NCBI RefSeq assembly: GCF_000496075.1 | Contig: NZ_AWXZ01000019.1 | Coordinates: forward strand, 1 to 64,000 | Length of the DNA stretch: 64,000 nt | Source of the DNA: Lutibaculum baratangense AMV1 | Lineage (GTDB): Bacteria; Pseudomonadota; Alphaproteobacteria; Rhizobiales; Tepidamorphaceae | Reading direction: 5' to 3' | Shown: positions 20,413-28,787 of the stretch, piece by piece | How the letters are laid out: each line of letters begins with the position of its first letter | How positions within the stretch are numbered: the first letter of the stretch is position 1 | The notes under the pieces: model-generated | What the model was told of the DNA's origin: nothing | Database searches by the model: none | The model's input: the letters and a program-made list of their open reading frames with translations, nothing else | Position numbers and translations under genes: made by a program

Positions 20413-20640
20413 GGGTTCTTTTGTGACCGCAGGGATTACGAGCGGCCCTCGAGGGCCAGGATGTTCCCTGCCGTGAATGACGGGCCGCCCGAGACGCGCT
20501 CGAGATCGGGATGCCGTTTCCGCCATCCCGGAGCCCACGGTGCGAGCTACATGCTCCAGCACCGCCGGCTTACCCCACCCGCTCAGCGCGAGCCCCGGGC
20601 GGCGCCCCACCAGCTGCTGCGGCCACCCAACGAAGAGAAC

Positions 20641-20696
20641 CATACCCTTTTGCGCTGAAACTTTCAGGGTTCAAAAGAATTTTTTTGTGTGGTATG
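20641..20696. promoter_or_regulatory. Nested inverted repeats with T7 tract
   Basis: Three nested pairs of half-sites: CATACC (20641-20646) with GGTATG (20691-20696), CTTTTG (20647-20652) with CAAAAG (20672-20677), and CTGAAA (20655-20660) with TTTCAG (20662-20667). Seven T residues lie at 20680-20686. This is an unusually AT-rich stretch for the window, in the 753-bp gap between the methyltransferase and the mechanosensitive channel. On the plus strand it looks like a terminator with no visible gene before it; on the minus strand it would lie in the methyltransferase promoter region. The rest of the gap shows no convincing gene. Confidence 0.6.
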
Positions 20697-21044
20697 CCAT
20701 GAAGGTTTCCGCACCTGCCCGAAGACCTGCGGGCGCCGCCCCGGGCGCACGCTGAAGCAACCGAAGCAAGCGACGGATCGGAAGTGGCCGCAGGGGAGCC
20801 TGCCGCTCGCACCGCTCTTTCGATAGATTCAGGGATGCCTCCGCGATCGCCTCGGAATGACTTGTCACCGGCATGATGCGACCGCCCCGCGCACCGGAGA
20901 TTCTTCTTGTTGTGCCAGGATTTTCTGCCGGAGTGGTGCGATCGGCCGTGCCGCCCGAAGATCCTGGCGGCGCCGGGGCTCGATCGCGCCGAGCAGCTGC
21001 GCTAGTTGAACCCGCCACCCGAGATCAACGACAGCCGGAACAGA

Positions 21045-23396
21045 ATGCGCCGCCTCTGCCTCATCCTCGCGTGCATCGCCGTGGTCCTCGGCCTCGGCAC
21101 GACGCTTCCCGCCTTCGCCCAGTCGCCCTTCTCGCCGCAGAGCCCGGAAGCCGCGGAGGAGCCAGCCGGCGAGGCGCCGGCGAGGCTTCCCGCCGACAGC
21201 GTGCGGGTCCTCGTCGACACGATCGAGGATCCCGACAGCCGCGCAGCCTTGCTCGAGCTCCTGCGACAGGTGGCTGCCGGCACCGAAGAAACCGATGCCG
21301 CGGCTGCGGCCTCGTCGGTGGAGGTCGAGGAGCCGACGCAGGCCACGAGGGTGGCGGACGGCCTCTCCGACTACGCGCAGGCGATCGCGGAGACCGCGAC
21401 GGACCTCACGCAGCGGGCGCTCTCGTCGTTCCGGGGGCTGACGGGGGTGGCCACCGGGCGGATCGCGGTCGACTGGGAGAGGTTCGGTGACGCGGCCCTG
21501 AGGCTCGCGATCGTCGCCGGCGTCACGTTCGCCGCCTACTATCTGGTGCGCCTCTTCGCGCGCCGGCTCTTCGACGCAGTCGCCCGCGCGGCGGGGGGGC
21601 GCACCTTCGTCGGCACGCTCGTCGGCCTCGTCGTCCTGGCCGTCGTCGACGAGGCAGCGGTTCTCTTCGCCTGGGCTGCGGGCTACGTCTTCGCGCTCAC
21701 CACGGGCGAGGCAGGCGGGATCAACATCAACCAGAGCCTGTTCCTGAACGCGTTCCTCGTGGTCGAGACGATCAAGGTCGTCCTGCGCATGATTCTGAGC
21801 CCCACGCGCGGCGAGTTGCGGATCATCGGCATGTCCGACAAGGCCGCCGGCTATTGGTACTTCTGGACGTCGCGGCTCGTCGGCCTGATCGGCTACGGCT
21901 TCCTGCTGTTCGTCCCGATCGTGAACATCAACGTTTCGTTCTTCGCCGGCCGCGGCCTCCGCATGCTGATCGCACTCCTCGCGACGGGCATGGCCATATT
22001 CGTCATCCTGCACAGCCGGCGAGAGGTGGCAGGCGCCATCCAGCGCTTCGGCCACAGGATGGGCAGCTTCGGCCGCAGTGCGGCGGCGGTGCTCGCGCGG
22101 CTGTGGCACGCGGCGGCGATCCTCTATGTGCTCGTGTTCTTCGTCATCTGGCTGTCGCGGCCCGGCGAAGCGCTCTCCTACATGATCAGCGCGACGCTGC
22201 AGTCCTTCGCGGCGATCGTCCTGGCGGCGATCGTGATGGCGCTGATCTCGCGCATGATCACCGGGGGCATCAGCCTGCCGGAGGACGTGAAGGCGCGGCT
22301 GCCGCTGCTCGAGAGTCGGCTGAACCGACTCGTTCCGACCATCCTGAAGGTGGTGCGGTTCGTTCTTCTCGCCCTCGTCGTCCTCGCGATCCTGCACGCC
22401 TGGCGCGTGATCGACGTCCTGGCCTGGGCCGACGACGAGGCGGGCGCGGCCTTTCTCGGCGGGCTGACTTCGGCGGCGATCGTCGCGCTCGTCGCCACCG
22501 CGATCTGGCTCGCCATGTCGTCGTGGATCGACTACCGGCTAAATCCCTCCTTCGGGAAGGTGCCGACGGCGCGCGAGCGGACGCTGCTCTCGCTCTTCAA
22601 GAACGCCTTCACGATCGCCGTGATCCTGTTCGGCTCGATGATCGCGCTGTCCGAGATCGGCGTGGACATCGGCCCGCTGCTCGCTGGCGCGGGCGTCCTC
22701 GGCCTCGCGATCGGCTTCGGCGCGCAGAAGCTCGTCCAGGACATCATCACCGGCATCTTCATCCAGTTCGAGAACGCGATGAACGAGGGCGACGTGGTCG
22801 CGGTGGGCGGCATTTCGGGCGTGGTGGAGAAGCTGACGGTGCGGTCGGTCAGCCTGCGAGACATCGACGGTATCTACCACCTCATCCCGTTCTCGTCGGT
22901 CGACTCGGTGTCGAACTTCATGCGCGGCTTCGGCTACCACAAGGCCGAGATCGGCGTGGCCTACCGCGAGAACATCGCCGACGTGAAGGCGCACATGCAC
23001 ATCGCCTTCGACAGGCTCATGGAAACCGAGCACGGGCCCAAGATCCTCGAGCCGCTCGACATGCACGGCGTGACGGAGTTCGCCGATTCGGCAGTCATGG
23101 TGCGCGCGCGCATCAAGACGCGGCCGGGGGACCAGTGGGCCGTCGGCCGCGCCTACAACGAGATCCTGAAGGAGGTCTTCGACGAGGCGAGCATCGAGAT
23201 CCCGTTCCCGCACATGACGCTGTGGTGGGGCGAGGACAAGAAGGGCGACGCGCCGCCTCTGCGCGTCCGCCGCGCTCGCGATACCGAAGCCGCGGCGCTT
23301 CCGGCCGAGCCGACGGAGCCGGAAGGGGAAGCGAGGCAATCGACGCCGGATGTCGGCACGGAACATTCCGCGGATGTGACGGGCCGGGAAGGCTAG
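21045..23396 (+). CDS. Large MscS-family mechanosensitive channel
   Basis: The 783-residue protein has a signal peptide (about 26 residues, ending AFA) and a periplasmic Glu/Ala-rich segment to about residue 140. About nine or ten hydrophobic helices follow. The MscS core is at about residues 540-640: the Gly/Ala-rich pore helix LLAGAGVLGLAIGFGAQKLV, then DIITGIFIQFENAMNEGDVV and the beta domain with SVDSVSNFMRGF. The tail (about 735-783) is a charged, disordered Glu/Pro/Ala stretch. Such channels release solutes on hypo-osmotic shock. It is divergent from the betaine block, which fits osmotic control. I chose the ATG before RRLCLILA over an upstream TTG. Confidence 0.92.
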   Translation: MRRLCLILACIAVVLGLGTTLPAFAQSPFSPQSPEAAEEPAGEAPARLPADSVRVLVDTIEDPDSRAALLELLRQVAAGTEETDAAAAASSVEVEEPTQATRVADGLSDYAQAIAETATDLTQRALSSFRGLTGVATGRIAVDWERFGDAALRLAIVAGVTFAAYYLVRLFARRLFDAVARAAGGRTFVGTLVGLVVLAVVDEAAVLFAWAAGYVFALTTGEAGGININQSLFLNAFLVVETIKVVLRMILSPTRGELRIIGMSDKAAGYWYFWTSRLVGLIGYGFLLFVPIVNINVSFFAGRGLRMLIALLATGMAIFVILHSRREVAGAIQRFGHRMGSFGRSAAAVLARLWHAAAILYVLVFFVIWLSRPGEALSYMISATLQSFAAIVLAAIVMALISRMITGGISLPEDVKARLPLLESRLNRLVPTILKVVRFVLLALVVLAILHAWRVIDVLAWADDEAGAAFLGGLTSAAIVALVATAIWLAMSSWIDYRLNPSFGKVPTARERTLLSLFKNAFTIAVILFGSMIALSEIGVDIGPLLAGAGVLGLAIGFGAQKLVQDIITGIFIQFENAMNEGDVVAVGGISGVVEKLTVRSVSLRDIDGIYHLIPFSSVDSVSNFMRGFGYHKAEIGVAYRENIADVKAHMHIAFDRLMETEHGPKILEPLDMHGVTEFADSAVMVRARIKTRPGDQWAVGRAYNEILKEVFDEASIEIPFPHMTLWWGEDKKGDAPPLRVRRARDTEAAALPAEPTEPEGEARQSTPDVGTEHSADVTGREG

Positions 23397-23469
23397 GCCC
23401 GGTCGAAAGCACCCCCTCCAGGCAGGGAGCGGGCGGGGGCTGGTCGCCTTCCGGAGAGCGTGCGGAACG

Positions 23470-23967
23470 TCAGTTAGTCGAGGTGCCGGCGAGCGACGTC
23501 GCATGCTCGTGGTGCTGCTCCAGCGTCGGCAGCGTCTCGCTCGCGAAGCCGCGGAGCGCCTCGCTCTCGCATCCTTCGGCGCATTGCCGGAAGAGCGAGA
23601 TGGCGTCCTCGTGGGCTTCCACCTGCATTTCGAGATACGTGGAATCAACCGCTTCGCCGGTATCCTGCAGCTCGGCGCGCTTGGATGCCTGCGTATCCGG
23701 CAACTCGCCCGGGACCGTCAGCCCCTCCTCCTGCGCGACGGCCTTCAAACGCTCGTTCGCCGCCGTGTGGTCCTGAACCATCTGCCGGGCGAAGGACTGG
23801 ACGTTCTCGTCCTGGGCCATCTCGAGCGCGAGTTCGCTCGAGCGGACCTCGAACATCCCGCTTGCCGCAGCCTCATCGACGAAAGCCTGATCGGCCACAT
23901 CCTGGGCCGAGGCCGGAGCGGAAAGGGCGAGCAAGATCGCCGTCGCCGCAAGTGCACGGATCTTCAT
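23470..23967 (-). CDS. DUF4142 secreted protein (ferritin-like helical fold)
   Basis: A 165-residue protein with a 21-residue Sec signal peptide (cleavage after ASA). The helical DUF4142 domain follows: QAFVDEAAASGMFEVRSSELALE, FARQMVQDHTAANERLK, and YLEMQVEAHEDAISLFRQ near residue 115. The family is predicted to be a four-helix bundle of unknown function, common in soil bacteria and often stress-associated. A general-stress-type promoter lies upstream. Convergent with the mechanosensitive channel gene. Confidence 0.9.
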   Translation of the reverse strand: MKIRALAATAILLALSAPASAQDVADQAFVDEAAASGMFEVRSSELALEMAQDENVQSFARQMVQDHTAANERLKAVAQEEGLTVPGELPDTQASKRAELQDTGEAVDSTYLEMQVEAHEDAISLFRQCAEGCESEALRGFASETLPTLEQHHEHATSLAGTSTN

Positions 23968-24021
23968 GAGACGTTGCCTTCCATCGGTTGCGACGCCGCC
24001 TGTGGCGCGTCGGAGCGAAGG

Positions 24022-24046
24022 AATGCCGGTGCAGTAGCCCCGTTCC
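24022..24046 (-). promoter_or_regulatory. Possible general-stress (EcfG-type) promoter
   Basis: On the minus strand GGAAC (24042-24046) and CATT (24022-24025) are 16 bp apart, one mismatch from GGAAC-N16/17-CGTT. It lies 55 bp before the DUF4142 start. Confidence 0.45.
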
Positions 24047-24100
24047 GGCGCCGCGTCGTGGCGAGCGGTATCGTGCTGGCCGCAGGCCTCAAGAGGCTCA

Positions 24101-24116
24101 TTAACCCTTCGCTAAC
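24101..24116 (+). promoter_or_regulatory. CtrA-box-like site
   Basis: TTAA-N7-CTAAC, one mismatch from the CtrA consensus TTAA-N7-TTAAC. It lies about 160 bp before the cell-wall hydrolase gene, within a 310-bp gap that otherwise holds only the divergent DUF4142 promoter. Confidence 0.4.
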
Positions 24117-24277
24117 CATTCGGGTAGAAGCGCCCGATTTCACTGAATATTTTCCTTGCTTTCGCCACGTCTCCTCCGAGCCGACGCCCAACTTGGCAGG
24201 CATTTCGCCCGCAGCTCGCGAACAGGGAGCGAGCATCAAGCCACCGGAGGGGTGGCGCTAACGGGGAAAACCAGACG

Positions 24278-24790
24278 TTGCTATCCAAATTCTGCTCGAC
24301 CGCATCCATTGCGGCCGTGACCGCGTACCTTTGCCTGACGCCCGCCCACGCCGACGAGGCGAAGATTGACAAGAACGAGGCCAAGTGCCTCGCGACGGCC
24401 ATTTACTTCGAAGCTCGCGGGGAGAGCTCGAAGGGACAGAGGGGGGTCGGCCAGGTGATCCTCAACCGTGTCGAAGACCCGCGCTATCCCGACACCGTCT
24501 GCGGCGTCGTCTACCAGAACGCCCACCGTCGCAACGCCTGCCAGTTTTCATTCGCCTGTGACGGGCAATCCGAGGCGATCACCGACCGGACCTCGTGGAA
24601 GGCTGCCGTCGCGCACAGCGCGGAGCTGCTCGCCTGTGACGAGGAATGCCGGGCGAGCGATCGGATCGGAGCGGCCTTCTGGAGCGCGACGCACTACCAC
24701 GCGGACTATGTGAGCCCCCGCTGGGCGAAGAAGCTCAAGCGCATCGGCACGATCGGCGCCCACCTGTTCTACGCCGAGCACATTTCCTGA
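24278..24790 (+). CDS. Cell wall hydrolase (SleB family)
   Basis: The 170-residue protein has a signal peptide of about 25 residues ending AHA. The SleB hydrolase domain follows: CLATAIYFEARGESSKGQRGVGQVILNRV near residue 36, with the catalytic-type Glu of EARGE, then DTVCGVVYQN and ACQFSFACDG. The Cys-containing region is as in alphaproteobacterial members. It probably cleaves peptidoglycan in the periplasm. The start appears to be TTG at 24278; no in-frame ATG lies nearby and the signal peptide begins right there. Confidence 0.85.
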   Translation: MLSKFCSTASIAAVTAYLCLTPAHADEAKIDKNEAKCLATAIYFEARGESSKGQRGVGQVILNRVEDPRYPDTVCGVVYQNAHRRNACQFSFACDGQSEAITDRTSWKAAVAHSAELLACDEECRASDRIGAAFWSATHYHADYVSPRWAKKLKRIGTIGAHLFYAEHIS

Positions 24791-24834
24791 TACCCCTTGC
24801 TCCAAATGCAGCGACACGCCGCAGGAGCACGGCC

Positions 24835-26109
24835 ATGACGACACCCGACGACAGGACGGCGCGGATCGCCCGCGCCGTCGCAGAGACCCTTCGCGCGCCG
24901 TTCGCCGTGAGCCTGTGGACCGGCGAGCGGATCGGCCCGGCCGAGGGGCCGACCGTCAAGATCAACGGCCCCGACGCGGTCACGCGCCTGGTTCGCCGCC
25001 CCTCGCTCGACACCGCGGTGGAGCTGTGGGCGGAGAAGACGATCGATATCGAGGGCGGCACGATCTTCGATATCGCCGGACTGCGACCGGAGGGCGGCCT
25101 GAAGTCGCGCCTCAAGGCCCTGCCACGCTGGCGCCTCGCCCGTGATCTGCCGTCGGTCTATTTCGGCTCGTCGGCAGCAGGCGGACCGTCGGGCCTCGCC
25201 GGACAGGACCGCTTCACGAGCGGCTCCGCGAAAGAGGCGATCCGGCACCACTACGACGTGTCGAACGACTTCTACCGGCTCTTCCTCGACGAGAGGATGG
25301 TCTATAGCTGCGGCTACTTCACAGGCTGGGACAACGGCATCGACCAGGCGCAGTTCGACAAGCTCGAGCTCATCTGCCGGAAGCTGCGGCTGAAGCCCGG
25401 CGAGCGCTTTCTCGACATCGGCTGCGGCTGGGGCGCGCTCCTGATCCATGCGGCGAAGCACCACGGCGTCGTCGCGCACGGGGTCTCGTTGTCCGAGGCG
25501 CAGACGGCGCTCGCCCGCGAGCGCATCGCCGCGGAAGGCCTCGAGGACCGGATCACCATCGAGGTGAAGCCCTACCAGGATCTCGAGGGGCCGTTCGACA
25601 AGATCGCCTCGATCGGCATGTTCGAGCATGTCGGCTTCGCGAATTACGACAGCTACTTCGCGAAGGTACGCGACCTCCTTGTCCCCGGCGGCATCTATCT
25701 CCACCACGCCATCACGCGGCGGATGAAGCGTTCGCGGCGCGCTTTCGGGCGCAAAAGCGCGGAACACAAGGCGCTCGTGAAGTACATCTTCCCCGGAGGC
25801 GAGCTAGATCACATCGGAATGACGCTCCAGAACCTCGAGGCGCACGGCTTCGAGGTACACGACGTGGAGAACCTGCGCGAGCACTACGGCCGGACGTGCC
25901 GCCTCTGGACCGACCGTTTGCAGGCCCGCGAGGCGGAGGCGATCGCCGAGATCGGCGAGCCGCGGACGCGGCTCTGGCTCCTCTACCTGGCCGGATGTGC
26001 GCTGGCCTTCGAGCGCGGCACGGTGCAGATCAACCAGACGGTCGCGACGCGGCGCAGGAAGCGCGGCCCGAGCGGTCTTCCGCCGACGCGGGCCGATCTC
26101 TACCGCTGA
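24835..26109 (+). CDS. cfa: Cyclopropane-fatty-acyl-phospholipid synthase
   Basis: Adds a methylene bridge from SAM to unsaturated membrane phospholipids. The 424-residue protein has the family's N-terminal lipid-binding part, then IRHHYDVSNDFYRLFLDERMVYSCGYF near residue 140, the SAM motif FLDIGCGWGALLIHAA near 195, and IASIGMFEHVGFANYDSYF near 260. The family's C-terminal RLWLLYLAGCALAFERG is also present. AGGAG precedes the ATG. Cyclopropanation lowers membrane permeability under salt or acid stress, in keeping with the neighbouring osmotic genes. Probably co-transcribed with the hydrolase gene 44 bp upstream. Confidence 0.93.
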   Translation: MTTPDDRTARIARAVAETLRAPFAVSLWTGERIGPAEGPTVKINGPDAVTRLVRRPSLDTAVELWAEKTIDIEGGTIFDIAGLRPEGGLKSRLKALPRWRLARDLPSVYFGSSAAGGPSGLAGQDRFTSGSAKEAIRHHYDVSNDFYRLFLDERMVYSCGYFTGWDNGIDQAQFDKLELICRKLRLKPGERFLDIGCGWGALLIHAAKHHGVVAHGVSLSEAQTALARERIAAEGLEDRITIEVKPYQDLEGPFDKIASIGMFEHVGFANYDSYFAKVRDLLVPGGIYLHHAITRRMKRSRRAFGRKSAEHKALVKYIFPGGELDHIGMTLQNLEAHGFEVHDVENLREHYGRTCRLWTDRLQAREAEAIAEIGEPRTRLWLLYLAGCALAFERGTVQINQTVATRRRKRGPSGLPPTRADLYR

Positions 26110-26171
26110 CGCGGCGATCGCGCAGCGCGGATGCGGGATGGCACGCGGGCCGCCCGCGCCTCGCGCATCGC

Positions 26172-26591
26172 TCAGACCTCGACGGTGAGATCCATCGTGA
26201 TCTCGGCGTTCAGGACCTTAGACACGGGACAGTTCGCCTTCGCCCCCGCAGCCGCCTTCTCGACGGCCGCCTTGTCGGCGCCCGAGGCCGCCACCCGCAC
26301 CGTCAGGTGCACGGAAGTGATGGACGCGCTGCCGGGGTCCAGCGTCACGTCGGCCTTCGTGTCGATCGTCGGACCGGAGATGCCGGCCTGGCCGAGCTCA
26401 TTCGAGAGGGCCATCGAGAAGCAGCCGGCATGCGCCGCCCCGATCAGCTCCTCCGGGTTGGTGCCCTTCACGTCGCCGAAGCGCGTGTTGAAGCCGTAGG
26501 GCGTCTCGGAGAGCACGCCGCTGTCGGCCGTCAGCGTGCCCTTTCCGTCCTTCAGTCCGCCCTGCCAGTGAGCCTTGGCACTGCGCTTCAT
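26172..26591 (-). CDS. osmC: OsmC family peroxiredoxin
   Basis: The 139-residue protein matches OsmC: KAHWQGGLKDGKGTLTADSGVL, then TNPEELIGAAHAGCFSMALSNEL with the first catalytic Cys near residue 57, and ANCPVSKVLN with the second near 121. OsmC reduces organic hydroperoxides using a Cys pair and is often induced by osmotic stress. The start before KRSAKAHW fits the family's usual length; longer upstream frames do not. Convergent with cfa. Confidence 0.92.
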   Translation of the reverse strand: MKRSAKAHWQGGLKDGKGTLTADSGVLSETPYGFNTRFGDVKGTNPEELIGAAHAGCFSMALSNELGQAGISGPTIDTKADVTLDPGSASITSVHLTVRVAASGADKAAVEKAAAGAKANCPVSKVLNAEITMDLTVEV

Positions 26592-26826
26592 CTTGTCAGT
26601 CCTCCAGTTGGTCTGATCGGTCGGTGTCGACGGCCCGCTATGTATGGCCGCCGGCCGCGAGGGGCAATGCGAGGCACTTTCGGGCGGCCCGCAAAGCGGA
26701 TACGTTGCCGCCTCCGATGGCGGGTGCGGGGTTTGCCGTGGGGGCATCCAGATTTGACGACGAGCAGCATGGCCGGGTCGTACCGGCGCCATGCGCTTCA
26801 TGCCGGGCGGGACGCCGTCGCCCAAG

Positions 26827-28623
26827 ATGATCACGATGGCTCCGTGGCTCGCCCCCTTCATCGCGCTCGGGGTCGTCGTCCTCCTCTTCGCCGTCTTCGC
26901 GGCCGAGCGCTACCCGCCCGAGGTCGTCGCCATCGGTGGCGTCGCCCTCCTCCTCGTCCTCGGCATCATCGACACCCCCGACATGCTGCAGTCGCTGTCG
27001 AACAGCGGCCCTCCGACGATCGTCGCGATGTTCATCCTGAGCGCGGCGCTCGTTCGCACGGGCATGCTGGAGCAGCTGACGGGGCAGTTGAGGCGCCTGG
27101 CGAGCCTGGGGGAGAGCGCCGTCCTCGTCGGCCTGCTCCTCACGACCATGTTCGCGTCGGCCTTCATGAACAACACGCCGCTCGTGATCATGATGATCCC
27201 GGTGGCCGTGTCGCTCGCGCGGGGCGCGGGGGTGTCGGAATCGCATCTCCTGATGCCCCTGTCCTTCGCGTCGATCCTCGGCGGCACCATGACGATGATC
27301 GGCACCTCGACGAACCTGCTCGTCGACGGCGTCGCGCGGCAGGCGGGCCTCGAGCCCTTCGGCCTGTTCGAGATCACGCTCGCGGGCGCGGCCGTCGCAG
27401 CGGCGGGCGCGCTCTACATGGTGCTCGTGGGGCGCTGGCTCCTGCCCGACCGGCAGACCGTGGCGGGTCTCCTGGGCAACCGCCGGCGCCCTCAGTTCCT
27501 CGTCGAGCTCCTGATCGCTCACACCTCGCCGATGATCGGGAAGAACCCGCGCGAGGTCCCGCTCTTCGCGAGCAAGGACCGCCGCGTGGTCGACGTGGTG
27601 CGAGGCGATGAATCGCTGCGCCGGAACATGGACCAGGTGGAGCTCGCCGCCGGCGACATCGTCGTCCTGAAGTCTCCCGTGACCGACCTCCTCACGCTGC
27701 GCGACGGCAACTCGGTGGAGGCCCTGCCGGTGACGGAGGCCGATCCGGTCGAACCGGTCGCGAGCCGGCCGACGGTGATCGCGGAAGCGCTGCTCGGTCC
27801 GCACGCGCGACTTCTGGGACGCACGCTGCGCGAGGCGCGGCTGAGGCGCCGTTACGGCGTCTATCCGCTGGCACTGCACCGCCAGGGCGAGAACATAGCG
27901 GAGCGGCTGGAGAACGTGCCGCTCGAGATCGGCGACACCATCCTCATCGAGGGTGCGCCGGAAGATCTCGCCCGCTTCGCCGACGACATGTCGCTCGTGA
28001 GCCTGACCGAGACGCGCGAGCGCCCGCTGCGCACGGCGAAGGCGCCGATCGCGGCCATCGCGCTCGTGGCCGTCGTGGCGATCTCCGGCCTCGGCTTCAT
28101 GCCGATCGCCGCCGCCGCCTGGATCGGCGTCGCCTTCGTGCTCATGACGAAATGCATCGACAGCGAGGAGGCCTTCGACGCCGTGGACTGGCGCATCATC
28201 GTGATGATCCTCGCGATGATCACGATCGGGCGCTCCCTCGAGAAGACGGGTGCGGTGGAGATGATCGTCGAGGCGGTCGGCCCCCTCATGAGGGACCTGC
28301 CGCCCTGGGCGATGCTGGCATTCGTCTACGTCCTCGCCTCCGCGCTGACCGAGTTCGTCACGAACAACGCCGTCGCCGTGGTGCTCACGCCCGTCGCGAT
28401 CGGTCTGGCGGCGAGCATGGGCCTCGACCCGCGACCTTTCGTCGTCGCCGTGATGTTCGCGGCGAGCGCGAGCTTCGCCACTCCCATCGGCTACCAGACG
28501 AACACGCTCGTCTACTCGGCCGGCGGCTACCGGTTCACCGACTTCCTGAGGGTGGGAGCCCCCCTCAACCTCATCGCGGGCATCGTGACCGTGCTCGTCG
28601 TGCCGCTGATCTGGCCGTTCTGA
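26827..28623 (+). CDS. SLC13/DASS-family permease with TrkA-C domains
   Basis: A membrane protein of about 598 residues with 10-12 helices, in two halves. The first half has [34 protein letters not shown] and [16 protein letters not shown], the Ser-Asn-Thr sodium/substrate motif. The second has [22 protein letters not shown] and the matching [19 protein letters not shown] cytoplasmic loop of about 190 residues between them (about 210-395) holds two TrkA-C-like regulatory domains. Homologues carry sulfate, dicarboxylates or similar anions with sodium; the substrate is not predictable. Two in-frame ATGs are possible (26791 and 26827). I chose the second because the helix follows directly. Confidence 0.85.
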   Translation: MITMAPWLAPFIALGVVVLLFAVFAAERYPPEVVAIGGVALLLVLGIIDTPDMLQSLSNSGPPTIVAMFILSAALVRTGMLEQLTGQLRRLASLGESAVLVGLLLTTMFASAFMNNTPLVIMMIPVAVSLARGAGVSESHLLMPLSFASILGGTMTMIGTSTNLLVDGVARQAGLEPFGLFEITLAGAAVAAAGALYMVLVGRWLLPDRQTVAGLLGNRRRPQFLVELLIAHTSPMIGKNPREVPLFASKDRRVVDVVRGDESLRRNMDQVELAAGDIVVLKSPVTDLLTLRDGNSVEALPVTEADPVEPVASRPTVIAEALLGPHARLLGRTLREARLRRRYGVYPLALHRQGENIAERLENVPLEIGDTILIEGAPEDLARFADDMSLVSLTETRERPLRTAKAPIAAIALVAVVAISGLGFMPIAAAAWIGVAFVLMTKCIDSEEAFDAVDWRIIVMILAMITIGRSLEKTGAVEMIVEAVGPLMRDLPPWAMLAFVYVLASALTEFVTNNAVAVVLTPVAIGLAASMGLDPRPFVVAVMFAASASFATPIGYQTNTLVYSAGGYRFTDFLRVGAPLNLIAGIVTVLVVPLIWPF

Positions 28624-28787
28624 AGGCCGCGGAGGACGACCGGACACGGCATCTGGCGATTTCGTCGGCCTGTCGGCATGATGCGGGGATCGGAACACCG
28701 CCTTCTTCGTTAAGCACCTGACACTGCCAAGCGGGAGCCCAGAGCCGTGCCATCAGACATGCAGAACGAACTCCGCCGCCCCTCCCG

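Noticed and set aside
20671-20877. Possible 68-codon leader peptide on the minus strand
   Set aside because: No good ribosome site, ordinary noncoding codon choice, ends inside the AT-rich dyad.
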